Assembly (NCBI GenBank): GCA_002416505.1
Contig: DIAM01000012.1
Span: 1 to 64,000, forward strand
From: Gammaproteobacteria bacterium UBA5078
GTDB taxonomy: Bacteria > Pseudomonadota > Gammaproteobacteria > Pseudomonadales > Pseudohongiellaceae
Reading direction: 5' to 3'
DNA length: 64,000 nucleotides
The position numbers were made by a program, and so were the translations under genes. The notes below the pieces were generated by a model that did no database searches, was not told where the DNA came from, and was given only the letters and a program-made list of their open reading frames with translations. This document shows, piece after piece, positions 41,743 to 51,369 of the stretch. Position 1 is the first letter of the stretch. Every line of letters begins with the position of its first letter.

Positions 41743-43032
41743 ATGTTGAATATCTTCCGTGCTCATTCTCGTTTCGCTTGCATATGCGCTCTAGTCTGTC
41801 TGTCTTTTTTTGCGAAAAATCAAAGTCTTGGGGCGGACGCCTTGCCGCGGGCCGTGGCCGAGGACGTCGGTATTTCCACCTCTCGTCTAGCTTTAATGGA
41901 CAGGGTCTTGCGACAGCATGTACAAGATGCTCATGTCGCCGGCCTTGTAGCCGGTGTCGTACGTCATGGCAAAATTGTCTACCTCGAGAGTATGGGATGG
42001 CAGGACATCGAGCAGGCCGCAGCGATGCGCGACGACTCGTTGTTTCAGATCCGCTCAATGACTAAGCCCATCACCTCCCTCGCGGTGATGCAGCTGGTAG
42101 AGGCGGGTTTACTGCGCCTTGAGGACCCAGTCTCTGCCTATATTCCTAGCTTCGCCGATGTTCGGGTCTTCGTGTCACCCGCCGATCCCGATACTAGTGC
42201 GCTACGCAACCCGTCCCGAGCCGTTACTATCGAAGACCTGCTGCTCAATATAGGGGGCATTAGCCACCGCTTCGGCGCACTCTATCGAAGTCGGGATGTC
42301 CGCTCGCGGAGCGATACCTTGGAGCAGTTCGTGGAGAAAGTCGCCGCGGTACCCCTGATGGGTGACCCTGGCAGTGTGTGGATCTATAGCGAGTCCGCCA
42401 CGGTCTTAGGGCGAGTGGTTGAGCTTGTAAGTGGGCAGAAGTTCGATGCATACCTGCAGCAACATGTATTCACCCCGTTGGGTATGCCCGATACGGGCTT
42501 CTATGTCCCTGCCGATAAGCTCGACAGGCTGGCTCGGCTCTACCGAGCCCCGAGCGCTGCCCAGGGCCTGCTGCGAGCCCCAGAGATGACGGTCCCGATC
42601 ACGACGAACCCAGCCCTGCTCGAGGGCTCGGCGGGACTCGTCAGCACGGTTCCCGACTATCTACGCTTCCTGCAAAGCTTTCTTAACTCAGGAGAGTTAG
42701 AGGGGCAACGCGTACTAAGCCCGAGCTCGGTGCAAGAGATGACGCGCAATCACATCGCGGCGCAGCTGCTCCCTATCGGACTAGCGCCTGGCAACCCGAT
42801 GCTCGATCTCGGCTGGGGCTATGGTTTCGCGGTGGTAATCGATCCGAGTAAGAGTGACTACGCGATGAATATGGGCGAGTTTGGCTGGAATGGATCGCTG
42901 GGCACCTTCTCATGGGCGGACCCGCTAAGCGGCACAATCGCCGTTTTGATGTTGCAGATAGAGCCATCTAACGCTTACAGTCTCTCTGCGCAATTCAAGG
43001 CGCTAGTTGCGCAAGCGCTTATCGCGCCATAG
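41743..43032 (+). CDS. Beta-lactamase/serine hydrolase family protein, exported
   Basis: The 429-residue product belongs to the class C beta-lactamase/EstB/DD-peptidase superfamily. Signal peptide: about 1-30. The catalytic SxxK is SMTK at S105-K108. The second motif is YSE (Y215) where Y-x-N is usual, and the third is weak. Its usual HTSG region reads NIGG. It may be an esterase or peptidase in the periplasm rather than a beta-lactamase. It is the first gene of a likely three-gene run with the esterase and ABC genes. Confidence 0.75.
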   Translation: MLNIFRAHSRFACICALVCLSFFAKNQSLGADALPRAVAEDVGISTSRLALMDRVLRQHVQDAHVAGLVAGVVRHGKIVYLESMGWQDIEQAAAMRDDSLFQIRSMTKPITSLAVMQLVEAGLLRLEDPVSAYIPSFADVRVFVSPADPDTSALRNPSRAVTIEDLLLNIGGISHRFGALYRSRDVRSRSDTLEQFVEKVAAVPLMGDPGSVWIYSESATVLGRVVELVSGQKFDAYLQQHVFTPLGMPDTGFYVPADKLDRLARLYRAPSAAQGLLRAPEMTVPITTNPALLEGSAGLVSTVPDYLRFLQSFLNSGELEGQRVLSPSSVQEMTRNHIAAQLLPIGLAPGNPMLDLGWGYGFAVVIDPSKSDYAMNMGEFGWNGSLGTFSWADPLSGTIAVLMLQIEPSNAYSLSAQFKALVAQALIAP

Positions 43033-43081
43033 CGCACAGAACTCATCAACAGGGCCAGCATTGGCAGTTAAGGACGCCCTC

Positions 43082-44092
43082 ATGAACAGTATTAGGCTTT
43101 CCAATCGTTTGACCGTCGTAATTGTCGGCTTCGCCCTGATGTTGAGCCAGGGCGTGCGCGCCCAGCCCGGCAACCCAGTCGTGCCGCCTCTGCCCGATGG
43201 ACTGCAGACTGTAGAGTTCTTCAGCCCTGCGGTGCAGCGCACGATGAAATACGACATCGTCCTTCCGCCCGACTATGAGGCGGGGGACAAGCGCTATCCG
43301 GTTATCTATCTGCTACATGGCTATATGCAGAATTACACCGTGTGGGGCCGAAACCTTGGGGCCACCTTCTACGCTCGCTCACTAAATGAATTAATTCTCG
43401 TGCTTCCCGATGCGGGCAACACTTGGTTCGTGAACTACGCCGCAAGCGATGGGGGCAAGGATCAATGGGAAGACTATTTGATCGAAGATGTCATCGGGCA
43501 CGTTGATGCGAATTTTCGCAGCATAGACGACAGGGCTGGCCGGGCACTCGCGGGGCTATCGATGGGTGGCTTCGGGGCCTTCTCTCTGGGCCTGCGTCAC
43601 CCGGATATGTTTGTCTCGCTAGGCAGCACCAGCGGCGCTCTTAATTTCGCCCGTGACCGCGCCGAGGCGATCGCCGCGGGCAAGGTGCTCGATCGCGATG
43701 CGCGCGGCCCAGAGCAGCAGGAGGCGATCAATCGTGCCGACGAATTCATTTCAGGCATCATCGACATTCCCGGTTTCAGCAAACAAGATGAGCGCACCCC
43801 GAAAGGCATAGACTTCGCCACGCAGGAGCAGGCACTAGCGTACGATCCGTTCCAGATTATTTTCAATGTGCAAAAGAGCAATCTCCCGCACTTCTATATC
43901 GATGCAGGTACGGAAGACAGTCTGGTGACAGTGGCGCGCGAATACATGGGCTTATTGCTAATGAACGATGTGCCATTCGACTTCATGCAGAGTCGGGGAA
44001 AACACAATTCCGAATACTGGCGCCGCTCGATTGGCCATATGATGACTGTGCAGAATGAGATCATGCAGCGCGCCTTAGGCAATAGACCCTAA
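43082..44092 (+). CDS. Exported esterase (esterase D / alpha-beta hydrolase family)
   Basis: The 336-residue product has a signal peptide (MNSIRLSNRLTVVIVGFALM, cleavage near VRAQPG). The core has RYPVIYLLHGYMQNYTVWGR and the nucleophile serine in AGLSMGGFGAFSLGLRHPD. The acid is likely in DAGTEDSLV and the histidine in SRGKHNSEYW, typical of this family. The ATG at 43082 has AAGGA upstream; another ATG-like start 25 codons earlier would lie inside the previous gene. The ABC gene starts three bases after the stop, so they are co-transcribed. Confidence 0.82.
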   Translation: MNSIRLSNRLTVVIVGFALMLSQGVRAQPGNPVVPPLPDGLQTVEFFSPAVQRTMKYDIVLPPDYEAGDKRYPVIYLLHGYMQNYTVWGRNLGATFYARSLNELILVLPDAGNTWFVNYAASDGGKDQWEDYLIEDVIGHVDANFRSIDDRAGRALAGLSMGGFGAFSLGLRHPDMFVSLGSTSGALNFARDRAEAIAAGKVLDRDARGPEQQEAINRADEFISGIIDIPGFSKQDERTPKGIDFATQEQALAYDPFQIIFNVQKSNLPHFYIDAGTEDSLVTVAREYMGLLLMNDVPFDFMQSRGKHNSEYWRRSIGHMMTVQNEIMQRALGNRP

Positions 44093-44095
44093 GCG

Positions 44096-45595
44096 ATGGC
44101 ACATGCATTGATTCGAGTGCGAGACGCACTATGTCGATTGAGCGCCAAGCACACTCTGCGGGTATCCCATCTCGACATCGTTGCCGGGCAGCATCTGTGT
44201 TTGTTCGGTGGTAACGGTGCTGGTAAGTCGACACTTCTGCGGCTTGTACTAGGAACGCTCCCCTCGGGCCGGGCGCATGTGCAGTACTGCGCAGGCTTCG
44301 ATCCCAACAGCGATTGCATCGTGGTGTCTTTCGAGCAGCAACAAGCGCTGTGGGCACTGGATAATCGTCGCGACATCAGCGAATACAGCGAGGACGCGCG
44401 CGATCAGGGCACTACTGTGGCGGCGTGGATACTCGGCAGTGTTCAGGCCGACGCGCGCTACGAGTCGATTCTCGTGAGCCTGGGTCTCGAGGAATTGGAG
44501 AACCGCGGCATGCGTTATCTCTCCTCCGGACAATGCCGTAAAGCCATGCTAGCTAGGGCGCTGTTCCAGCGTCCGCGACTCCTCATCTTGGACGATCCCC
44601 TTGGCAGCATCGATCGCGCAGCGCAGGCGCAGATTAGCGCTGCATTACGGCGATGGATGACACCCGAGAGCAGCACATTGCTACTGTGTCGACGTGCCGT
44701 CGATATTCTGCCGGGCATTAGCCATCTAGCACTGCTGGACAATATGACTTTGCTCGCCCAGGGTGAGCTCGGCGCGATGCGCGAGGATGCCCGTTTCCAT
44801 GCGCTAGCACAGCGCCCCGTCGTGTTGCCCAAGACCCTGCCCGCGCCCGTAGCGTCGCGTCGCTCACCGGCGCTAGTTCCCGGCCAGTCGCTGATCGAAC
44901 TGCACGAGGTATTTGCCGCCTATCATGGCAAATGTGTGCTCGAGAACCTAACGTGGACGATGCGCTATGGGCAGCACACTCTGATAGAGGGACCCAATGG
45001 CTGCGGCAAGTCGACGCTGCTGAGCCTGATCGATGGGGAGAACCACATGGCCTATGGTCAAGAGGTCTATCTGTTCGGTAGAAGGCGCGGCAGCGGCGAG
45101 ACGATCTGGGATGTGAAGGCACACTTCGGCGTGGTCTCGAACGAGATGCACAATCGCTATGTGAAGGGTTGGAGGGTGTTGGAGGTGGTCATCTCCGGTT
45201 TCTTCGACTCGGTCGGACTATACGACGACAGTGGCGCGAGCGAGCATGACTGCGCGATGGCCTGGCTGAAGGCGCTGAATATCGAGGCGCTGGCCAAGGA
45301 GTATTACGACAGCATCTCATTCGGCGAGCAGCGCCTCGTCCTGCTCGCCAGAGCGATGTTGAAGCATCCCAATATACTGATTCTCGACGAACCCTGTGTG
45401 GGCCTGGACGACCCTCATCGCGAGATTATCCTCGCTATGGCAGATCTCATCGCGGCCACGACCAGCACTCATATTCTCTATGTGAGTCATACGCAAGGGG
45501 AGCGGCCGCGCTGTATCAATCAGCGCATCGGCTTTAGCGATGCGGGGATCGCGATATCCCCATTGGGCAAAGAGCTAGGAGGCCAAGTCGATTAG
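44096..45595 (+). CDS. Double-ATPase ABC protein, ModF-like
   Basis: The 499-residue cytosolic product has two ABC ATPase domains and no membrane segment, as in ModF (490 residues in E. coli). The first has Walker A GGNGAGKST at 38-46, signature YLSSGQ and Walker B LLILDDP. The second has Walker A GPNGCGKST at 299-307, signature SFGEQ and Walker B LILDEP. The first domain has D where the catalytic glutamate is expected, so the two sites may be unequal. No molybdate-transport genes are near, so a role in molybdate uptake cannot be assumed. It starts three bases after the esterase stop. Confidence 0.8.
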   Translation: MAHALIRVRDALCRLSAKHTLRVSHLDIVAGQHLCLFGGNGAGKSTLLRLVLGTLPSGRAHVQYCAGFDPNSDCIVVSFEQQQALWALDNRRDISEYSEDARDQGTTVAAWILGSVQADARYESILVSLGLEELENRGMRYLSSGQCRKAMLARALFQRPRLLILDDPLGSIDRAAQAQISAALRRWMTPESSTLLLCRRAVDILPGISHLALLDNMTLLAQGELGAMREDARFHALAQRPVVLPKTLPAPVASRRSPALVPGQSLIELHEVFAAYHGKCVLENLTWTMRYGQHTLIEGPNGCGKSTLLSLIDGENHMAYGQEVYLFGRRRGSGETIWDVKAHFGVVSNEMHNRYVKGWRVLEVVISGFFDSVGLYDDSGASEHDCAMAWLKALNIEALAKEYYDSISFGEQRLVLLARAMLKHPNILILDEPCVGLDDPHREIILAMADLIAATTSTHILYVSHTQGERPRCINQRIGFSDAGIAISPLGKELGGQVD

Positions 45596-45672
45596 GCGGG
45601 CTTGCCAAGTCTGGGTAATCGCGGTAATTTGACCCCATAGCCTGACCTTTTTTGTAAGCGAGGAGCCCAATA

Positions 45673-46149
45673 ATGATAAGAACCGCTCGAGATATCCTGC
45701 AAGAGAAAAGTGGCCACATGGTCACCGTCAGCACCGAAGCCACTGTGTATCAGGCGGTCAAAATCATGAGCCAGAATCGCATCGGCGCCATCGTCGTTGT
45801 CGATGAGGGGCATATCGTAGGGATATGGACCGAACGGGACTTAATGTACCGCGTGCTCAACGAAGACTTCGACCCCAAGACAGAGCTTGTGAGCGCGAGC
45901 ATGACCACTAAGCTAATCTCCGCACACATGGACGATCAAGCCTTTCAGTTGTATGACAAATTTCTCGGACGGCGCATTCGTCATTTGCTCATCGAAGAGG
46001 ACGGCGAGTATGTGGGTATACTCTCCGTAGGTGACGTGATGCGAGCGAACCTACAACAGCGTGCGGAAGAGTATAAAGACCTCAACGAGATGGTCAGCCT
46101 CGAGTATTACGAGAACTGGAAAGTTCAACACGATGGGGCGCTACGCTAA
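45673..46149 (+). CDS. CBS-domain pair protein
   Basis: A 158-residue protein made of two CBS motifs, at about 15-60 (YQAVKIMSQNRIGAIVVVDE, GIWTERDLMYRVL) and 80-130 (RIRHLLIEEDGEYVGILSVG). The C-terminus (RAEEYKDLNEMVSLEYYENW) is helical. Many such proteins sense adenine nucleotides. There is no attached effector. It is the second CBS protein in the window and is unlike the one at 23750 in sequence. Confidence 0.8.
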   Translation: MIRTARDILQEKSGHMVTVSTEATVYQAVKIMSQNRIGAIVVVDEGHIVGIWTERDLMYRVLNEDFDPKTELVSASMTTKLISAHMDDQAFQLYDKFLGRRIRHLLIEEDGEYVGILSVGDVMRANLQQRAEEYKDLNEMVSLEYYENWKVQHDGALR

Positions 46150-46569
46150 GGAGTACGCTGCTCCAGCACTGTATAAAAAGCACTTGCCATCAATTTGCGA
46201 TGCGTGTAGATTCGAAAGCACTCTTTAGGCCGGCAGTCTTAATAAGAACAAGAAAGAAAAGGCCGTTATCCTCTGTCTAGCAGCCTCTCCCTGTTCTATT
46301 TCTTTCGTAGTCGAATGCCTTTGGTTTGAGTAAGCAGTACTTTTTCTTGTGCCGCGTTTTGCAATTTTCTCGTGGTGCGTATTAGGGTGTTTTTTCTGAA
46401 ACTATTGTCAAACACGAAAAATTTTGGAGTGCTACATAATTCTGCATTAGGTGAGAAGTAACGCTACACACTTGTATTAGAATGGCTTGACTTCGAGTAA
46501 GGCTGTTCCAGATCTAAAATCGAAGGCGGTCAATCCAGCACTCCCTGAACGAACAAGGGAGCGAAAGGC
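46150..46569. other. 420-base region upstream of the nuo operon
   Basis: An AT-rich region between the CBS gene and nuoA. I see no gene or RNA in it. Possible promoter parts (CATAAT at 46435-46440, TTGTCA at 46405-46410, TAGAAT at 46478-46483) do not pair at the usual spacing. The nuo promoter must lie here, but its exact place cannot be read with confidence. Confidence 0.5.
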
Positions 46570-47028
46570 TTGGAAAGCGCGAATCAAATGTTGGACGCTC
46601 TGCGCCCATTTCTGATTTATTTTGCCTTGGTAATGCTGGTAGTGATTACCATGCTCTGCCTGTCCTATTTTCTTGGGCAACGCAAATCCAGTCCCGCAAA
46701 AGACTATCCCTATGAGTCCGGCATCGTCTCCGTCGGCAGTGCTCATTTCCGTATTTCCGTGCATTTTTACATCACCGCAATCCTCTTCATCATCTTCGAC
46801 CTCGAAGTTGTCTTCCTCTTCGCGTGGGCCGTCGCCGTGCGCGAAAACGGCTGGGCGGGCTTTATCGAAATTTCCGTGTTCATTGCCATTCTTACTGTCG
46901 CTCTAGTGTACCTATGGCGCATCGGTGCACTGGATTGGCGTACCCACACCCAGCGCCGCCAACAACGAGCGGTACATGGTCCTGGCGGGGTCACTAATAT
47001 CAAAGCAGACCAAGGAGAGAGGACATGA
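46570..47028 (+). CDS. nuoA: NADH-quinone oxidoreductase subunit A
   Basis: NuoA is a small membrane-arm subunit of complex I at the junction with the peripheral arm. The 152-residue product has three membrane segments and the family's YPYESGI and ITAILFIIFDLEVVFLFAWA. The chosen start is TTG at 46570 with AGGGAG nine bases upstream. An in-frame ATG at 46588 is the alternative. The C-terminal tail is longer than in E. coli (147). It is the first gene of the nuo operon and overlaps nuoB by four bases (ATGA). Confidence 0.95.
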   Translation: MESANQMLDALRPFLIYFALVMLVVITMLCLSYFLGQRKSSPAKDYPYESGIVSVGSAHFRISVHFYITAILFIIFDLEVVFLFAWAVAVRENGWAGFIEISVFIAILTVALVYLWRIGALDWRTHTQRRQQRAVHGPGGVTNIKADQGERT

Positions 47029-47666
47029 GTTGGGAACTCGAGCGCGCAGATCAGGCTAAGTCACCCGGGCGGGGCGAGAGTTCCTTCGACGAATATATAC
47101 GCCGCAATGTCATGATGGGACGGCTCGAGGACATGGTGTCTTGGGGGCGCAAGAACTCCCTGTGGCCTTTCAATTTCGGACTGTCCTGTTGCTATGTCGA
47201 GATGGCGACCGCCTTCACAAGTAGGCATGACTTGGCGCGTTTCGGTTCCGAGGTGATCCGCGGCACGCCGCGGCAGGCCGATATTATCGTAATCGCCGGC
47301 ACGGTGTTTCGTAAGATGGCGCCTGTAGTGGAATTACTCTACGAGCAGCTTCTAGAGCCAAAGTGGGTGATCTCGATGGGCTCCTGTGCGAACTCCGGCG
47401 GGATGTATGACATCTACTCGGTCGTGCAGGGCGTGGACAAGTTTCTGCCGGTAGATGTCTATGTGTCGGGCTGCCCACCGCGCCCGGAAGCCTTGCTGCA
47501 GGGCTTGAATCTATTGCAAGACTCGATAGGGCGTGAGCAACGGCCGTTGAGTTGGGTGATCAATGATCAGAAGGTTTACCGCAAAGAAGCGGACCCTGTG
47601 CAGCGCGAACGTCGGCACGCCGAGCGCATTGCCGCAACGCAGCTACGCTCTCCAGACGAGTTGTAG
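47025..47666 (+). CDS. nuoB: NADH-quinone oxidoreductase subunit B
   Basis: NuoB carries the terminal iron-sulfur cluster N2 that reduces quinone. The four cysteine ligands are C55, C56 (LSCCYVEM), C121 (GSCANSGGMYD) and C150 (GCPPRPEALL). Length is 213 (E. coli 220). The ATG overlaps the nuoA stop. Confidence 0.98.
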   Translation: MSWELERADQAKSPGRGESSFDEYIRRNVMMGRLEDMVSWGRKNSLWPFNFGLSCCYVEMATAFTSRHDLARFGSEVIRGTPRQADIIVIAGTVFRKMAPVVELLYEQLLEPKWVISMGSCANSGGMYDIYSVVQGVDKFLPVDVYVSGCPPRPEALLQGLNLLQDSIGREQRPLSWVINDQKVYRKEADPVQRERRHAERIAATQLRSPDEL

Positions 47667-47732
47667 GGCGATAGAAGGGGCCAGAATAATAATGAATGAG
47701 GCCAGGCTAGCAAAAAGGATAATAAGCAAGCA

Positions 47733-49511
47733 ATGGACGTTGTAGACCTGACATTGGAAGCCGAAGCCGCGACCGCCACCCTAGTGGAGGAGCTATGTTT
47801 GCGGTTCGAGCAGGAGATCATCACGGTGCAGAGCTACTGTGACGGTATCCCCGTGCTGTGGCTCAATCGGGAGGGCTTGAAGTCGGTCTTGCACTACCTG
47901 CGCTCGAGTGCCTCTATACGCTTTCAGATGCTATTCGATATCACCGCTATCGATGAGCGCACGCGGGTCAATCGCCAAGGACAACCGGAGAGCGACTTCA
48001 CCGTTAGCTATCATCTGATGTCCTTTACCAGCCATTGTGATGTACGCCTTAAGGTGGCCCTAAAAGAGGGCGATCTCAATATTCCCAGCATAGTCGACCT
48101 ATGGCCTAACGCGAATTGGTACGAGCGCGAGTGCTGGGATATGTTTGGAGTTCGCTTCACGGGTCATCCGAACCTGAGCCGCATCATGCTGCCTCCGACT
48201 TGGGTCGGCCATCCTCTACGCAAGGACCATCCGGCGCGCGCCACAGAGATGGAGCCCTATTCTCTCTCCGAGGAGCGCCAAGTTGCCGAGCAGGATGCGC
48301 TGCGCTTCAATCCGGAAGAGTGGGGCATGACGCGGGAATCAAAGAACTCCGAATTCATGTTTCTAAATCTCGGGCCAAATCACCCGAGCGTGCATGGCGT
48401 GTTTCGCATCGCTCTGCAGTTAGACGGAGAGATTCTGATCGATGCCGTTCCCGATATTGGCTATCACCATCGCGGCGCGGAGAAGATGGGCGAGCGACAG
48501 TCCTGGCACACCTATATTCCCTATACCGATCGCATAGACTATCTCGGAGGGGTGATGAATAACCTGCCCTATGTCATGGCCGTCGAGAAGATGGCCGGCA
48601 TTGTGGTGCCGGAGCGAGTGAAGGTGATTAGGGTGATGCTCTGCGAGATGTTTCGCATCGCTAGCCATCTATTGTTCTATGGTACTTTCGCACAAGATGT
48701 CGGGCAGCTCTCGCCCGTTTTCTATATGTTTGTGGATCGTGAACGCGTCTTTAATATCATCGAATCTATCTGTGGGGCGCGCATGCATCCGGGTTGGTTC
48801 CGCATTGGCGGCGTGGCGCAAGATCTCCCCATTGGCTGGGACAAGGCTATCCGCGAGTTGCTCGACTTCCTGCCTGCTCGTCTCAAAGACTACGATAGCA
48901 TGGTGATGAACAATGGCATCCTCAAACGCCGCACCCAGGGAGTGGGAGCCTATAGCACCAAAGATGCATTCGACTGGGGCATTACCGGTGCGGGACTGCG
49001 TGCCACCGGCCTAGAGTATGACCTGCGTAAGAAGCGTCCCTATAGCGGCTACGAGAACTTCGATTTCGAGGTGCCGATAGCGGTCAACGGCGATAGCTAT
49101 GATCGCTGCGCGGTGCGCGTGGAAGAGATACGGCAGAGTCTGCGCATCATCCGCCAGTGCGTGGACAATATGCCCCAGGGCCCTTACAAGTCCGCTCACC
49201 CCTCTACCACTCCTCCCCTGAAGGAGAAGAGCAAGCAGGACATCGAGACGCTGATCAATCATTTCCTAAGCGTGAGCTGGGGACCCGTGATCGCCCCGAA
49301 CGAGGTCACCATGACCATCGAGGCCACCAAGGGTTTGAATAGTTACTACCTAGTCAGTGACGGCAATACTGGCTCCTATCGCACCCGTATACGCACGCCT
49401 TCTTTCGCGCACCTGCAGATGATTCCAGAGATTAGCCGTGGCTTCATGGTGGCCGATCTTATCGCGATCATCGCGAGTATCGACTTCGTTATGGCCGACG
49501 TGGACAGATAG
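47733..49511 (+). CDS. nuoCD: NADH-quinone oxidoreductase subunit C/D (fused)
   Basis: One 592-residue frame joins NuoC (about 1-180) and NuoD (about 190-592). The NuoC part has FRIYHLMS-like VSYHLMSFTSHCDVRLKV and DLWPNANWYERECWDMFGV. The NuoD part starts MFLNLGPNHPSVHGVFRI and has YIPYTDRIDYLGGVMNNL, the quinone-site region. NuoD provides quinone-site residues at the N2 end. The fusion is typical of Enterobacteria, Pseudomonas and some relatives. The E. coli counterpart is of similar length (about 600). Confidence 0.97.
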   Translation: MDVVDLTLEAEAATATLVEELCLRFEQEIITVQSYCDGIPVLWLNREGLKSVLHYLRSSASIRFQMLFDITAIDERTRVNRQGQPESDFTVSYHLMSFTSHCDVRLKVALKEGDLNIPSIVDLWPNANWYERECWDMFGVRFTGHPNLSRIMLPPTWVGHPLRKDHPARATEMEPYSLSEERQVAEQDALRFNPEEWGMTRESKNSEFMFLNLGPNHPSVHGVFRIALQLDGEILIDAVPDIGYHHRGAEKMGERQSWHTYIPYTDRIDYLGGVMNNLPYVMAVEKMAGIVVPERVKVIRVMLCEMFRIASHLLFYGTFAQDVGQLSPVFYMFVDRERVFNIIESICGARMHPGWFRIGGVAQDLPIGWDKAIRELLDFLPARLKDYDSMVMNNGILKRRTQGVGAYSTKDAFDWGITGAGLRATGLEYDLRKKRPYSGYENFDFEVPIAVNGDSYDRCAVRVEEIRQSLRIIRQCVDNMPQGPYKSAHPSTTPPLKEKSKQDIETLINHFLSVSWGPVIAPNEVTMTIEATKGLNSYYLVSDGNTGSYRTRIRTPSFAHLQMIPEISRGFMVADLIAIIASIDFVMADVDR

Positions 49512-49533
49512 ATTGGATGAGAGACCTGAAACT

Positions 49534-50067
49534 ATGACTATAAGCACCATCATCGCCAGCTCCGCGCCTAGAGTGCAGGCGCGCACGCTAAGTCCGCAGG
49601 AGACTCATGAGATCGATCACGAACTCACGCTCTACCCGGACCGCCGCGCGGTTGGTCTCGAGGCTCTGAAGATCGTGCAGAAGCATCAGGGCTGGGTGTC
49701 GGACGAGAGCCTATTAGCAGTGGCGCAGTATTTGGGCATGTCTGCACACGAGTTGGATGGAGTGGCGACTTTCTTCAATCTTATCTTCAGGCAACCGGTC
49801 GGTCGCAACGTGATGCTGTTCTGCGATAGCGTCAGTTGTTACATCATGGGTTGTGAGCGCATCAAAGACCATATCAGTGCCCGGCTCGGTATCGACTATG
49901 GCGAGACTACGGCGGATGGGCAGTACACGCTTCTGCCTGTGCCCTGTCTAGGAGACTGTGACCGCGCGCCGGTCATGCTGATGGCGGGCGAGCAACATCG
50001 AAATCTAACGAAAGAGAAGATCGACGCGCTACTGACGAGCGTGCAACAGGAACAGCCGAACAAGTAA
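49534..50067 (+). CDS. nuoE: NADH-quinone oxidoreductase subunit E
   Basis: NuoE holds the [2Fe-2S] cluster N1a next to the FMN. The ligands are in CDSVSC (C97, C102) and CLGDC (C138, C142). The 177-residue product is a little longer than E. coli (166) because of its N-terminus. I start at the ATG at 49534; a longer frame reading further upstream lies inside nuoCD. It precedes nuoF by 21 bases. Confidence 0.96.
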   Translation: MTISTIIASSAPRVQARTLSPQETHEIDHELTLYPDRRAVGLEALKIVQKHQGWVSDESLLAVAQYLGMSAHELDGVATFFNLIFRQPVGRNVMLFCDSVSCYIMGCERIKDHISARLGIDYGETTADGQYTLLPVPCLGDCDRAPVMLMAGEQHRNLTKEKIDALLTSVQQEQPNK

Positions 50068-50088
50068 ATAATAGCCGAGAAGTCTGAT

Positions 50089-51369
50089 ATGACAGACCTA
50101 CCACTGACCAAGAATATCGACATGAGTCGTGCGCCCTTCGACATCGGGCAGTATCGTCAGGCGCAAGGCTATGACGCCGTGCTGCGCATGTTCAAGGACA
50201 TGGCGCCTAGCGATGTCTTGGCGATGGTCAAGGACTCGGGTCTGAAAGGACGTGGCGGGGCTGGCTTCCCGACGGGCTTGAAGTGGAGCTTCGTGCCCTC
50301 CCAAGAGGACTCGCCCAAGACCAAATACCTCGTCGTTAACGCCGACGAGATGGAGCCGGGCACCTTCAAGGATCGACTATTACTCGAGGGTGATCCGCAC
50401 TTATTACTCGAAGGCATGCTCATTGCGGCCTACACGATACAGGCGAATACCGCCTATATATTCCTGCGTGGCGAGTATCTGCAGGCGGAGAAATTGCTAC
50501 GGGCCGCCATAGCGCAAGCGCATGAGCAGGGTCTTCTGGGCAAGAATATTCAAGGCTCTGGCTTCGACCTCGAGATCATCTTGCATACCAGTGCCGGTCG
50601 CTATATCTGCGGGGAAGAGACTGCGCTGCTCAATGCCTTAGAGGGCAAGCGCGCCAATCCGCGTGCGAAACCACCCTTCCCACAGGTCAGTGGGCTATGG
50701 GGCAAACCCACCATCGTCAACAATGTCGAGACTCTGTGCAATCTCCCCGGCATCCTGCGCTATGGGGTGGACTGGTATAAGGGCCTCGGCAAGGGTGGCG
50801 ATGCCGGTACCAAACTCTGCGGCGTGAGCGGCAGGGTGAATAACCCAGGTTGTTGGGAGTTAGCGCTTGGCACTCCCATAAGAGAACTGTTAGAGAATAA
50901 GGCTGGTGGCATGTGCGCAGGTTATGAGTTAAGAGGCTTCTTACCTGGTGGGGGTTCGACAGACTTCCTGCTTCCGGAGCATCTGGATCTGACACTGGAC
51001 TATGACGTCATCGGCAAGGCCGGCAGTCGGCTCGCAACGGGCACCATGATCGTGCTCGACGACCGGACTTGTCCGGTAGGCATGGTAGGCAATCTGATGC
51101 GTTTCTTTAGTCACGAATCCTGTGGTTGGTGCACACCCTGCCGCGATGGCCTGCCCTGGGTCGACGAGATTTTCCGACGCCTAGAGAGTGGGGGTGGCCG
51201 CGCCGAAGACCTGCAGATTCTGACCGAACATCTCGAGTATCTTGGCCCGGGTCGTACCTTCTGTGCGCTGGCCCCTGGGGCCATGGCGCCACTGGGCAGC
51301 GCGCTACGGCATTTTCGTGAGGACTTCGATGCCCATATTCACTCAGGAGCTTGCCCGTGGCGAAAATAA
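50089..51369 (+). CDS. nuoF: NADH-quinone oxidoreductase subunit F
   Basis: NuoF binds NADH and FMN and carries the [4Fe-4S] cluster N3, so it is where electrons enter. Seen are the NADH/FMN loop GRGGAGFPTGLKW, YICGEETALLNALEGKRANP and the cluster motif ESCGWCTPCRDG with a fourth cysteine in TFCALAPGA. The 426-residue length is normal. Its end overlaps nuoG by 13 bases. Confidence 0.98.
   Translation: MTDLPLTKNIDMSRAPFDIGQYRQAQGYDAVLRMFKDMAPSDVLAMVKDSGLKGRGGAGFPTGLKWSFVPSQEDSPKTKYLVVNADEMEPGTFKDRLLLEGDPHLLLEGMLIAAYTIQANTAYIFLRGEYLQAEKLLRAAIAQAHEQGLLGKNIQGSGFDLEIILHTSAGRYICGEETALLNALEGKRANPRAKPPFPQVSGLWGKPTIVNNVETLCNLPGILRYGVDWYKGLGKGGDAGTKLCGVSGRVNNPGCWELALGTPIRELLENKAGGMCAGYELRGFLPGGGSTDFLLPEHLDLTLDYDVIGKAGSRLATGTMIVLDDRTCPVGMVGNLMRFFSHESCGWCTPCRDGLPWVDEIFRRLESGGGRAEDLQILTEHLEYLGPGRTFCALAPGAMAPLGSALRHFREDFDAHIHSGACPWRK

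Noticed and set aside
46202..46315. Hairpin from AGAACA/TGTTCT and GAAAGAAA/TTTCTTTC between the CBS gene and nuoA
   Set aside because: The pairs are in the wrong order to nest, so only one short stem could form at a time.
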